DNA from: Otis tarda
Lineage: Eukaryota; Chordata; Aves; Otidiformes; Otididae
Direction of reading: 5' to 3'
Length of the DNA: 64,000 bases
NCBI GenBank assembly: GCA_026413225.1
Contig: CM048555.1
Span: forward strand, 81,413,785-81,477,784
Shown: positions 49,990-61,000 of the stretch, piece by piece
Numbering within the stretch: position 1 is the stretch's first letter
Layout: the number at the start of each line of letters is the position of its first letter
The notes under the pieces: generated by a model
The model's database searches: none
What the model was told of the DNA's origin: nothing
Seen by the model: the letters and a program-made list of their open reading frames with translations, nothing else
Program-made: the position numbers and the translations under genes

Positions 49990-50615
49990 TAGAATCGTAG
50001 AATCTTTAAGGTTGGAAAAGATCCTTCAGATCATAAAGTCCAACCGTTAACCCAACACTGCCAAGTCCACCGCTGATCCGTGTCCCTAAGCGCCACGTCT
50101 ACGTGTCTTTTAAATCCCTCCAGGGATGGTGACTCCACCACTTGTTCCAGTGCTTGACCACTCTTTTGATCATTCCAAGATCATGAAGTCCAACCGTCAA
50201 CGCAACACCACCATGCCCACTAAACCATGTCCTGAAGCGCCACGTCTACACGTTCTTTGGACCCCTCCAGGGATGGTGACTCCACCACTGCCCTGGGCAG
50301 CCTGTTCCAGTGCATGGTCACTCTGTCAGTAAAGATTTGTTTCCTAATATCCAACCTATTTCTTCCTTATGTCCAATCTAAACCTATCCTTTCAGTTTAA
50401 AACCATTGCCCCTTGTCCTGTCACTACACGAGAAGTGAAAAGCCTCTCTCCATCTTTCTTGTAAGCACCAGGAAGGGCACAATAAGTTCTCCCCAGAGCC
50501 TCCTCTTCTCCAGGCTGAGCAGCCCCAGCTCTCTCAGCCTGGCCTCACAGCAGAGCTGCTCCAGCCCTCTCAGCATCTGCGTGGCCTCCTCTGGACCCTC
50601 TCCAACAGGTCCGTG
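49990..50615 (-). mobile_element. CR1 LINE 3' region, antisense, with internal tandem duplication
   Basis: Runs in reverse from the terminus (AGAATCGTAGAATCTTTAAG) through the CCTCCAGGGATGGTGACTCC segment, TTCCTAATATCCAACCTA and AACCATTGCCCCTTGTCCTG, to CTCTTCTCCAGGCTGAGCAG and TGGCCTCCTCTGGACCCTCT. The segment from about 50028 recurs from about 50178, a duplication offset by 150 bp and about 140 bp long. Confidence 0.95.
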
Positions 50616-52649
50616 TTAAAACAGGTCCATAGAATAACTTACCCTGACCATCCATTCAGGCCGATGCCAGCACAAGGAGGATGTGGTGGTGCACCTTCCA
50701 TGCCGGCAAAGCCTGGCAGCCGCACGTGGGAAAGCTGCGTTCCTTCAGCCTGGTTGAGTTGAACCGAGCAGTGGTGGAGTGGACGCAAAGCTGTGGGACA
50801 GGGATGGCCGTCGGGCCAAGGGCTGTGTACCAAACCTCTGCTGTCCCTCCAGACTCCTGCTTGTAACACATCCCCACACTTCTTATTTTATCTTCTCCTA
50901 ATCCACTTCTAATCTTTGCTGTTTCATTTTCGTTCTTTTTTTCCCTTTCTCCTGGGCTTTATTTCCACTACCTGGCCCCTCGATGGGCCGGCCGTGCGTT
51001 TTCTCTGGCGATAACTCGTGCTGCTCTGTTCGTGGTTTGCCAGAGGCACGTTCAGCCCTCCCCGGGGCCACCAGCAAGAGGACTCGGGTGCGCTGGGGGG
51101 ATCCGATTTAGCCTGTACAACCACGCAGCTTCCCGCAGCAGCCGGCGACCCCGACAGAAGAGTTCTGGCCCCGCTGTGCCGTATGAAAAGAGCCTGTGAA
51201 ATCATAGTTAAGGTTGTCTCTTGAAGGTGCCCTTTGGGGAAAAAAAAAACAAAACCTCCTGCCGATGATGTTCAACTCGGGTTTGTAGTTAACACAATGG
51301 CCCCGCCGTACAAAGCCGCGCGGGACCGCGGGCTGGAAAAGCCCTCTTAGGTCCCGGCTAATCCGTCCCCCCCGCCAGCCCGGGGGATTGTTCCCAACGG
51401 CTTGTTTTCTTTGCCCTGACCTACATAGTCAAAAAGAATCTTGTTGCACATTTTTGTTTTGAACCTTGAGGTCTCGGAGGAGCCAAATCCCCTTCTTGGC
51501 GGGGCGGGATGTGTTGTTAAACAGTGCCGGAGTCTCCAGGAAAACCATGGAGACGCGGAGACAATGAGCCCTCTATGGTCCTCGCTTGGCCGCGGGATGG
51601 TCCTTCTTCTCCAGGCTTCGGTGGTGGGCGCCGGGACGCGCAGACGCGAGCGATGAAGACGTCCGTGCGCTTGGCAGCCCGTCCCGCAATAGAGCGGTCA
51701 CAGCAGCTTTCCAGGGCAGAAGGTTGGGGGGGAGAACTAAGCTGCTCTTAATTAACCTGTTTCAGATAATGGAGATGAAGGCCGCATCTCATCCGTCCTC
51801 AGCCGTGCTCTCGTGGGTGGGTGGAGAGGCAAGTCCTCTTAGGGGCGAGGAGATCCTTGTGTGGGAAAGATGTGGGAGCTCCTGTCTGGGTTTTAAGGGA
51901 AATAAGGATGCAGAACGTGGGGTGGAAGAAGACACGTAGGAAACCTGGGCTGTGGTTTGCTCGTCCCTCACCCAAATCACCTGGGAGGGATGGGGCACCG
52001 AAAGGGTCCTTTGTGGAGCTGGAGGGCTTCAGGTGCAAATTTTGGGGATCTGGAGCAGAGACTGTCACAGACGACTTGAGCTAATCCGCTTTTTCCTTCT
52101 CCCGCTGCCGGGGGCTGGCGGTTTCTCTTGCGAATGTCTGGAAACCACCTGGGACTCCCAGTCTGCTCCGGTAGCTGCGTTCACCCAGGATAAACCCCTG
52201 AGCTGCTGGATGGGTCCCACACCTCCCCGGGGAGCTCCCGTCATTAGAGTGGTTACAAAGCGCTCGGAAGATGTTGAGATGGAGCAAGCGCGATGAGAAA
52301 ACCTTGTGGTGTGGTTCAAACGATGCCGGGGGTTGTTTGGGGACAGAAGTCCCTGTACCGCTGATTCCCCCCAAAAATAGAGAGAGCGTCACAGGAGTGT
52401 ACCGCGGCTACGTGAATATATGTTCATAAATTAATAATGTTCTTAAATTAATAATGAAATATAAATAGCTTAATAATTAAACATTAGCAGAACGATATGA
52501 AATAAATGAATAAGACTGCAAACCATTTTTTGTGGTTAGCACCACCTGCCCAGGATCTTTGCCAGCTTTCAGATAAACCACCTGCTCGCTCGCCGGCTTT
52601 TTCCAATCTTCTCTTTGTTTTATTTTTTTCTCTCCCGTGGCTGCTGCAG
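50616..52649. other. Unique intronic sequence leading to the penultimate exon
   Basis: No further exon seen. 51300-51380 is GC-rich. 52420-52490 is AT-rich with a 17-bp near-duplication (TTCATAAATTAATAATG / TTCTTAAATTAATAATG). The last about 40 bp form the pyrimidine tract of the splice acceptor. Confidence 0.45.
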
Positions 52650-52762
52650 CTCTTGGATCTGTTCATCCAGTGGGACTGGTCGACGTATTTGGCTGACTAC
52701 GGGCAACCCACGTGCAAGTATCTGCGCGTGAACCCGACGACGGCGCTCATCCTGCTGGAGAA
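52650..52762 (+). CDS. EXOC6B: Penultimate coding exon of a Sec15-family exocyst subunit, probably EXOC6B
   Basis: The exon encodes 37 residues beginning LLDLFIQWDWSTYLADYGQP and ending ..NPTTALILLE, plus two bases of a lysine codon completed by the next exon. The acceptor is a pyrimidine-rich tract ending GCTGCTGCAG (AG at 52648-52649); the donor is GAGAA|GTGAGT at 52763. The peptide matches the conserved C-terminal part of Sec15/EXOC6 proteins (Sec15-like C-terminal domain). Sec15 is an exocyst subunit that binds Rab GTPases, including Rab11, and helps tether secretory vesicles to the plasma membrane. From memory the human protein differs here only at a few positions (for example Asn for Thr after QP). 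No coding exon was recognised upstream in the window, so the preceding intron is either very long or holds an exon I missed. Family assignment is very secure; the choice of EXOC6B over EXOC6 rests mainly on the final exon. Confidence 0.93.
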
Positions 52763-53162
52763 GTGAGTGTGGGTGCGGATCCCCGGGATGGTTTTCACCC
52801 CCGCCTGGCTTCGGGCGAGCGCGTGTTTTAGCAGCTCGTTCCATCGTGGGCGGTGCTGGGACGGAGCGGTCTGGGGAGCGGAAGGCTGCTCGTGATCCGG
52901 TGAGCAAAGATTTCAGCGCCAGGTGGACGGTGCGAGCTCAAATAGAAAAATCCCGTTTTATCCCGCTAACCTGAATTCTAAATTTCCAAATTTCTAAATT
53001 CTAAAATTCAGCATGTGTTGACTTGGCTGAGGGTCTGTCTTCTGCTTCACTCTCAAGCAGGATTTGCCTTGTCTCACAGCAGAATTCCACTGTAAAGGTG
53101 TATCTCAAGCCCTCAAAATAATTTAAAATTTACTAGCCTGCAGGCATGTGTAGTGGTCAGGC

Positions 53163-53203
53163 AGTTGGACTCAACGATCATTGTAGGAGCCTTCCAACTG
53201 AAA
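53163..53203 (+). mobile_element. CR1 3' tail remnant next to the TTCTCC array
   Basis: AGTTGGACTCAACGATCATT and GTAGGAGCCTTCCAACTGAA match the terminal CR1 sequence in sense orientation. The usual ATTCTATG end is replaced by the hexamer array. Confidence 0.8.
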
Positions 53204-53206
53204 ATC

Positions 53207-53906
53207 TTCTCTTCCCTTCTCCTCCTTCTCCTTCTCCTTCTCCTTCTCCTTCTCCTTCTCCTTCTCCTTCTCCTTCTCCTTCTCCTTCTCCTTCTCCTTC
53301 TCCTTCTCCTTCTCCTTCTCCTTCTCCTTCTCCTTCTCCTTCTCCTTTCTCCTTCTCCTTCTTTCTCCTTCTCCTTCTCCTTCTCCTTCTCCTTCTCCTT
53401 CTCCTTCTCCTTCTTTCTCCTTCTCCTTCTCCTTCTCCTTCTCCTTCTTTCTCCTTCTCCTTCTTCTTCTCCTTCTCCTTCTTCCTCCTTCTCCTTCTCC
53501 TTCTCCTTCTCCTTCTCCTTCTCCTTCTCCTTCTTTCTCCTTCTCCTTCTCCTTCTCCTTCTTCTCCTTCTCCTTCTCCTTCTCCTTCTTTCTCCTTCTC
53601 CTTCTCCTTCTCCTCCTTCTCCTTCTCCTTCTTTCTCCTTCTCCTTCTCCTTCTCCTTCTCCTTCTCCTTCTCCTTCTCCTTCTCCTTCTCCTTCTCCTT
53701 CTCCTCCTTCTCCTTCTCCTTCCTTCTCCTTCTCCTTCTCCTTCTCCTTCTCCTCCTTCTCCTTCTCCTTCTCCTTCTCCTTCTCCTCCTTCTCCTTCTC
53801 CTTCTTTCTCCTTCTCCTTCTCCTTCTCCTCCTTCTCCTTCTCCTTCTCCTTCTCCTTCTCCTTCTCCTTCTCCTTCTCCTTCTCCTTCTCCTTCTCCTT
53901 CTCTTC
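53207..53906 (+). repeat. (TTCTCC)n hexanucleotide array, about 700 bp
   Basis: Tandem TTCTCC units with near-total pyrimidine bias on the sense strand. The 5' part (about 53221-53346) is about 20 uninterrupted units. Further right, single-T insertions (TTTCTCC) and 3-bp losses (CTCCTCC) interrupt it every 20-60 bp. It creates spurious Ser-Pro, Leu or Phe-Ser and antisense Glu-Gly/Arg frames. Confidence 0.98.
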
Positions 53907-54420
53907 CGTTGGATCCCCGGAGAGGATCAAGTGCTACAAGCCCAGCTATGGGACAGGGACAGTGTCTTTAGGTGGCTATGTGCTCCAGGGCTTGCCCTAA
54001 GCAAGGCTCTTTGATAAGGCTGAAGCTGAGGCTCTTTGAAGTCCGTAGTTGAAAGAACCGAGGAGCAGTGCCGGGACGCACCGAGTGAGTGCCGCGTGGC
54101 CTCTACGGGGCGTTGGGAACCCTCCTGAGGGTTCTGCCAGTCCTACAAACCAACAGCGAGGAGGGAAAGCCTGTGAGTTTGCCGCAGACCCGAAGAGTGG
54201 GGTTTGCTTCACTTGTAACCCCTCTAGAACATGGGAGACAAGTGCCACCATCCTGCTCGTGGTAGGAGGTGGCCCAGATGACCCTTTCTTTGGTAGACCT
54301 CCAGGCTCTCATTGGGAGTCAGCCCTGCTCCTGCCCTTTTGCTACCGTCAGACCTCACAGCTGGTCTTCCAGCTGATCTGACAGAGAAGTAATAATAATG
54401 ATGCCAAAATGATAAATAAT

Positions 54421-54634
54421 AAAAAATTTTTACACTGAGGGTTGTAGAGCACTGGCCCAGGTTGCCCAGAGAGGCGGTGGGTGCCCCATCCCTGGAAACA
54501 TTCCAGGCCAGGTTGGCCGGGGCTCTGAGCAACCTGATGTGGTTGGAGATGTCCCTGCTCCTGGCAGGGGGTTGGACTGGATGGGCTTTGAAGGTCCTTC
54601 CAACCCAAACCAGTCTGTGATTTTATGATTCTGT
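54421..54634 (+). mobile_element. CR1 LINE 3' end, well preserved
   Basis: TTACACTGAGGGTTGTAGAG, CCATCCCTGGAAACATTCCA, AACCTGATGTGGTTGGAGAT and CAACCCAAACCAGTCTGTGA, ending ATTTTATGATTCTGTC. Confidence 0.97.
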
Positions 54635-54974
54635 CTCCCACACCTTCGTGGCGTAGCATCACCGGGATGCTCAAGCAGGCCCTGCCCTCTCCCTGCTGGG
54701 GCTTCCAGCCCTTTGGGGAATCTCCATGCCTCACCCACCCGCTCCAGCTCCCCCGAGGCTCTGCGTTGACCTGGCCGTAGCTTCAGGCACGTCCGCTCCC
54801 CTCCGCGCTCCGAGCCCGCCTCCCAGCAACCTCTCCGTAGGCAGGCGACGTGAAATCCTGATCCGCCGGTTTGTTTTGTAACCTGTTTTCCCCGTTATCT
54901 CTTTTCCTAATCACCCATCTCTCCTAGGATATCGCGAGTGTAAGTATGCTGCTTGCTTGGGCTTTTACCCTCAC

Positions 54975-55140
54975 CTCGCGGTGACTGTATTGTTTGATTT
55001 AAATGGAGCACTAAATGATCTAAATGCAAGCTGTCTTTGGAACGGTTCCCTCCGGTAACTTTATCGTCTCAAATGCACTAATTAGAGCTAAAAGAGGAGC
55101 TTTTACTCTCTTGCTTTTTTCCCCTTATAGATTAATTTAA
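54975..55140. promoter_or_regulatory. AT-rich island in the last intron
   Basis: TTTGATTTAAATGGAGCACT, AAATGATCTAAATGCAAGC and GCACTAATTAGAGCTAAAAG in unique sequence. Weak candidate element by composition. Confidence 0.22.
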
Positions 55141-55956
55141 ACAAAGCTTGGCTCTGTTGAGGGTGGTGTTTGTTTACAGGGGCGGGGACGGCACTGAGCT
55201 CTCTCTTTCCCTTCCTCTTACGTTTGGATTCTTGGGACCACGTTACAAAAACCGGGCTCGGTTGTCCCAGGGCTCTTGCGGGCACAGGCTTAAAGAAATA
55301 AAAGTATGGCTCCTCCGAAGAGCGCCGAGCCGCGCGAAAGCCCTGCCTCCCTCTTTCGAAGCTGAAATCCTCGGTGTCTGGACACACCGCTTGGTCAGGC
55401 CCTGGGTGCTTCCCGTAGCCGAACGCTGGAAAAGGAGCAGGTTGGCGTTGCTGGACGTCTTTGACTCAGCTCGCTGTCCATCCGCGGAGCTGCGACGGCA
55501 GGACCGGAGCCAGCATGGTCTCCTTGGGCAAGCTCAGCCGCTCCCCGTTCTGCGCAACCCAAATTCTGCAGGATTTTGTGTCCTGTAGGCAACTTAACTC
55601 ATTAACAACACTTTAATAGCTTAGTGCCTCTACCTTCACACGATGTCTGGAGATACCAGCAGCTCCCGTCCCTCTCAGACGCTCGTCCCCGCTTCACCAG
55701 ATCCACCTCCGTGGGGTTGTTACGGGGTCAGGGCTCTGGCTGCTTTTCCATCCTGATCTGGCAGCTTTACCCACGCAGCTCCTTTCTCATCACTCAAACG
55801 CACGCAAAGGTTTTCTTGCACCAACATGGGTTCCTCCAAAAACATTTGGTGGAGCTGAGCAGGTCCCACAGAGGTGGCTCCGAGGATGCCCGGGATGAGA
55901 TTGCTCTGAGGGCAGAGGATTGCTCTGAGGATTAAACTCTTCAGCAGGGCCTGTTG

Positions 55957-56235
55957 TGACAGGAGGAGGGCTAATGGTTTCAAAACAGAGGGAGATAGAT
56001 TTAGATTGGATATTAGGAAATTTTTTTTTAGGCTAAGGGTGGTGGAGCACTGGCCCAGGTTGCCCAGAGAGGCGGTGGATGCCCCATCCCTGGAAACATT
56101 CCAGGCCAGGTTGGCCGCGGCTCTGAGCAACCTGATCTGGTTGGAGATGTCCCTGCTCCTTGCAGGGTGTTGGACTGGGTGGCCTTGGAAGGTCCCTTCC
56201 CACCCAAACCATTCCATGAGTCTATGATTCTGTGG
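55957..56235 (+). mobile_element. CR1 LINE 3' end, well preserved
   Basis: GTGACAGGAGGAGGGCTAAT, GGTTTCAAAACAGAGGGAGA, the GGTTGCCCAGAGAGGCGGTG and ATCCCTGGAAACATTCCAGG blocks, and a terminal CCATGAGTCTATGATTCTGT. Close sibling of the copies at 28.05 and 54.42 kb. Confidence 0.97.
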
Positions 56236-57952
56236 TTCTCTGCTGTAAATTCCCCACGTGCTGCCCGGGGACGGCTGCAGCAGGCAGGGATGGAGCAGGA
56301 TGCGTGCAGCGCTGGGTGGATGTCCCTGTGTAGCCTGCAAAATAGAGAAGAGCTCTCAGCCCTCCTGGGAAAGCACTTTGAGACCCACCGGAGCCATACG
56401 GCGCTGGCAGAGGTGTCCCGCGGGAGGAGGGTTGTTTCCAAAATTCACAGTATGGGGACACCTCTAACCCGTGCGCCTCGAAAAGGCCGCTTCCCGTCGG
56501 TGCGATCGCTCCCTGGTTCTGCTTTGGTTGGAAAAAATAGAGAAAAAAAAAATACTGATTTTGCTGAATGAAAGTGCTCCAAGCTATCTTGTTACTGTTG
56601 GGAAGGCAGCTCGGTTGTAATCCCGTGTCTTTGGGCACTTACAACTTCAGCGAATTAGCCTTTGGGATGAAGTTGTTATCCTTGTTTCCAGTTCCAAGCG
56701 GAATGTTTTTGGGAACATTTCAGATTCCCTTTGGCTCTTTTTAGGAAGCGTGAAAAACCTTAGGTTGTTTTTTTTTTTTTTAATCGGTTAAATAAGTTTC
56801 AAGAGGTTTGATTTGCGCTGCGTTGACTCAGAAACCCCCCTCCCGGTTTGATGAGGTGCCAGCTTCCCAGGAACTCTCAGCGCTGTGTCCCAGGCACTTT
56901 AACGCCTCGTTGAGGTCCCCGAAGCCGAAACCAGGCTTATGTGACTCATCCAAAGCCACCAGCCTCTGCCAGATCTGATTTACCAAGAAAGTCATTTACA
57001 AATTGGGGGATTACGAAAGAGCGGTGCCGGCTGAGAGCCCCTGGTTGGACGTTGGGGCTGATGCCATCAGGAGCTGTTGGAGGGTTGGTTGACCCTTGTG
57101 GGGTGGTTTCCCTTCCCAGCACATCCCCTGCCTGCGTAAAGCTCACGCTTGGACCACGCAATGAGACCTGGCTTCCCTCCCCAAAAAAATACGCGTCGGC
57201 GAATGCGAGCGTGCATGCAGCCCCGGCTTTGCACGGCGGAGAGGGACGGAGCTGCACCGGCTTCGCCTTCGGGTCCCACCCCACCACCCGCTCTTCTCGT
57301 CTCCGGCTTTTTGGAAACCTCCTGGAGGCCGTGTGCTGTTTCATGTGTTAAATGAAATTTTTGAAAAATACAAATCTCAAGAAGATGTTTAAATGGGGGA
57401 AACCAGTGCTGGGTTCCCTCCTTTGATATAAATTCTATTATATAATATTGTTTAATGTTTTAAGCGCACAACTCCGATCCTTTCCGGCTGCCGCGCGAGG
57501 TGCATCTCGTGGCCGCATGCGACGCGCCATTTCAAACAGGAAGCCTTAACGCTGTGAATTCGATGCTAATTTTTAAATTTCCCTCCTAACATTACGGCGT
57601 TGTGTTTGCCAGTTCGGGAGGTGACACGGGGACGCGGCGAAAGCTGTTGAAAGGGGACGTCGAGGGGCTTGAGGGCTTCGTGCGTTTTGAGGTTAGGGAC
57701 AGACCCCACGGTGACATCGATTGGGATTTGTGGGGTTTAAAGTGGAAATTAAAACTGTGTAAAGCCTGCGCCTGGCTCAGTATCCCTGTCTTGACGCAAA
57801 TCCGTGATAAAAATTGCGGCAGAGCCTTGAGGTGCAGTCACCCCCTCTCTCAGAGCCCGAATACGCGCGCTTTCCACGCGACTCCCTCGCGGGGCTCGGG
57901 TGCGGCCGTGAGCGGCGATACCTGTGCCATAACCTGTTTCTGCTCTGCGCAG

Positions 57953-58079
57953 GATGAGAGACACGAGTAGAAAAAACAACGTTTTTGCCCAGTTTCGGAA
58001 AAACGAGAGGGACAAGCAGAAGCTGATAGACGCCGTGGCCAAGCAGCTCCGCGGCCTGATCAACAGCCATCACGCATGA
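57953..58079 (+). CDS. EXOC6B: Terminal coding exon of the Sec15-family exocyst subunit, probably EXOC6B, with stop codon
   Basis: The acceptor is CTGCTCTGCGCAG (AG at 57951-57952). The first base completes the lysine codon split by the intron (phase 2). The exon then encodes 41 residues starting MRDTSRKNNVFAQF, passing through RKNERDKQKLID and ending GLINSHHA, followed by TGA at 58077-58079. The segment is lysine/arginine-rich and probably helical; it is the extreme C-terminus of the exocyst subunit. As I recall them, EXOC6B ends KQLRGLI-SHH- while EXOC6 ends in a different, longer tail (..NGMSQHM type), so EXOC6B is favoured. The absence of any CYP26C1-like exon in the 5.9 kb downstream also argues against EXOC6, whose 3' neighbour lies close. 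Reading frame and splice phase agree exactly with the upstream exon. Confidence 0.93.
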
Positions 58080-61000
58080 GGGACTCGGGGACCTCCCGCC
58101 CGCGCCGCTCCCCGCGCCGCAGCCTTCCGCACGCCCGGACTTGGGATTCTTGTTCAAAGAGAATATATATGTATTTTTTTATTCACCTGTATAGCATTCA
58201 TGAAACCCACCCTGCTGAGAAAATGTTCCTTGTTAAACAATCCCGGGGAAGACAGGCGGCACTGCCCGTGGAGGCGGTCTCCGGTATAAACTCCTATTTT
58301 CAGGGGTTTGTAAAGTGACGGTAAATCCTGAAGCTTGACAGAGAAGTTCACGCCCAGACTATTGTTATTTTTTTTTTTTTTTTATCTAAGCCAAATTGAA
58401 AGAATCGGTCTGACTTCCTTGTGTTAGCTGTGAAAACAAAACGTACGGGGAGGAGCCGTGCTTTCAGGTTCTTTCAGGCTCCGGTAAAAGGCGCGCACGT
58501 TTAGAGAGGGGGTCACCCCTTAGCGTGTCTTGCCGACTTCCACACTGAATTTTGGTAGGAAAAGAGGCAAACTCATTTCCCAACTCCTCTCCTCTTTTTC
58601 CTGGCAGGGCTGCTGCCACCGTAGGCTGCCGATCGCCAGAGCTGCGATCCTTTCCAGCGCGTCTGTAACCGGCGTCGCCGCGCCCTGAGCTCCACCTCTG
58701 CGACCTGAATGTAGAAGGGCGTTGGGAGCTCTCACGTTCGTTAGATTTGGAAAGGGAGAAGCAGAAGGTCGTCTGGCAGGGTGTCCTGTGGTGGGATGCT
58801 GCTGCTGGCGTCCGGCGCGGTTGGGTAGCAGGGATGCTCAGCAGGGACGGCGTAAAGGCTCTCCCGGTGTCCAGGGCACTCCGTTCAGGGTTGGTTGTTT
58901 TACTTTTCCTCTCCTTGCACCTCTTTTCCATGTTGGTGTCCTGCCTTCGCGACGGGGTAGCGTCCCGCGAGCGCCCTTGGGCTGTGCCGTGCCGGGCTAA
59001 CGAGGAGGAAACCCGGGCGGCCCCGGAGCGGAGGCAGCGGGAGATGCCCCGTGGAGCAGCATCGCTCAGCAACCCCCCGGCCCAGAAGTGCCTACGGACA
59101 AAATTCCCCTCTCTGCTCTGAAGGCTGGACATCCTCTGCTCAGATCCAGGCAGCTCTGGAGGGCGGTAACGCTACCAAGAGGGCTTGAACCCCAGGGTTC
59201 AGGTTAGGAGACAGGGGACTTTCGCCCTTTATCTTCTCTTTTCCGTTTGACTCCGGTGACTGCAGGTGAAAGCTTGTCCGGCCTGTTCCCCCACCTCCCA
59301 AACCCTGCTGTGAAAGGGAATTTGCATCTTCCTGCTGGATCCTGCAGCCCTGCAAGTGCTGCTTCAGCAGGGCCGCCAGCCGGGCCCGTTTCCTACCCTC
59401 GTTTGAAGGCGGTGGGTGCTGAGCCCCCAGACCGGTTCTGGAAGCGGAGGGGTGCTCCGCTGACCCACCGAGCGAGGTTCCTTCTCCTTCCCCTCTCAGA
59501 GCTCGACTTCTTCGGCCCTCACCACGCACGGCGTTGGCAGAAGGGCAGCAGCACTTTGAGTCCCTGACCCTCGTGCACTTTTTCCTCTGTGGTTTTTTTG
59601 CCCGGAGAGCTCTTCTGACGCTGAAGCTCTGGATGCACAAAGGGGGATGGTGCTTTATCTCCCCTCCTTGTCCCTCAGCAATCCTCGTTTTGTTTTTGAG
59701 AAGGGTACATGTTGCTTAACCCTGAAAGTGAGTAGGCATGTTGTCAGCAGTGACCTTCTGGGGCTGTCGTCCCGTCCCAGCGGTCTCCAGCCGCGAGGGC
59801 CGGTGGATTCTTGGAATTAATAAGAGAAAAGAACCCAACTTGGCTTTATGGTTTTGGAGGGGGATCAGAGGGTGCTTCTTTCTTAACGCCTCTTTGAAGC
59901 GCTTGTAAGAAGGATGGAGGAAAAACGAAGCAGCTGAATGAAAACTGGTGTTAGAAAGGGATCATCTTCGTAGATACGTCTACATACGACCGAGCAAAGG
60001 CTTTCAGAGGGACAGGTGACAATGAACTCAGCCCTCAGCCCGCCAGCCGCAGGACCGCGGGGCGCTTTTATTCCTCCTCCCCATCCCTCGGCAGTGCCAC
60101 CGCGGGAGAGACGCGGGGACAGGAGCGTGAAGGGAGCGGCAAAAGCAGGTGGGATCGGCCGGTCCAAGCATCAGACCTGAGGTCCTATGCCAAGGATGGA
60201 GATGGAAACAAAAACCCAGCTGGTGACGGTAACCGGGGAAGCTTCAATCCGCAGGGCACTTCAGTTAAGGGCCATTAAACAGTAACAAGCACTTTAAAAT
60301 CCTTCAGAACCGAGCTGCTACAGATGCTGGCAGCGGCGTCACCGAGCATCAGCGAGCATGACCGATAAGGCGCTCTGGCATTTCCAGTTTTTATTAGCGG
60401 GAGGATAGACTGTCAAACCCAATTTCTAATCGCTTTTGTCAGCCGCTGGCTTTGCTGCCGGGCAGGGCAGCGCTTTGCAGCCGGGATGGATTTCCTCTCC
60501 TCCTTGCTAGGTGCGGGATGAAGGGAGAGGAGGAGAGGGCAGCGTCACCTCCGGTCCCGGAGACGCGGGGAAGGGGCTTCGTGCTGCCGTCGGTGCGAGC
60601 GGAAAAAATCATCCGGCTCCCAGCACCACCTCAAAACTCCATTTTTTTCCCCCTACATTGCGTTGCGCAAGGGGTGCCTGCATAAAAACCCCAAAGCAGC
60701 TGGGTCTTGGGGTGAGAACCTTCTGTCAGATGCTCCGGTCGGCTCCCAGCCTTCCCAGTCCCACATCTGGGCTCTGTTTCCCGTCTCCACCAAGTTTGAG
60801 TTAAAAGAGGAGCCGCTCGGCGTTGCCGTGCCTGCCCGGGCTGGATTTCCTCGCTCCTTTAAGGAGAAGCTGGAATGGGGATCCTGCAAACCGGCTTCTG
60901 GCGCTCAGGACTCGCTGCTGGGAAAGTCAGACTCGGCCAAGGGAGAGATGCAGCGAGTTTCTGATTTCGGGAGGTCAAGCGCCTAACCGCAAGTCACAGA

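Larger units (their letters stand above)
1..52649 (+). other. EXOC6B: Inferred intronic sequence upstream of the penultimate EXOC6B exon
   Basis: No peptide resembling other parts of Sec15/EXOC6 was found here (I looked for the segments around FARSGPVPGFQED and DYDWMTGDLG, which should precede). Open frames in this stretch are short, lack domain similarity or arise from simple repeats. The exon starting at 52650 carries a normal acceptor, so an intron must end here; how far it extends to the left is inferred. A missed exon or a nested non-coding transcript is possible. Confidence 0.6.
52763..57952 (+). other. EXOC6B: Last intron of the EXOC6B-like gene
   Basis: The intron is bounded by GTGAGT at 52763 and GCGCAG at 57952, is 5190 bp long and has phase 2. 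It holds a CR1 tail remnant, a 700-bp TTCTCC array and two well-preserved CR1 3' ends. The remainder (52763-53150, 53910-54420, 54640-55950, 56240-57950) is unique sequence with no exon that I can recognise. An AT-rich island lies at about 54975-55140 and T/A tracts at about 56765-56782. Confidence 0.88.

Noticed and set aside
53146-54000. Long Ser/Pro- or Leu-rich frames, and Glu/Gly- or Arg-rich antisense frames, over the TTCTCC array
   Set aside because: Stop-free translation is a direct consequence of the hexamer repeat; there is no unique coding sequence or gene structure.
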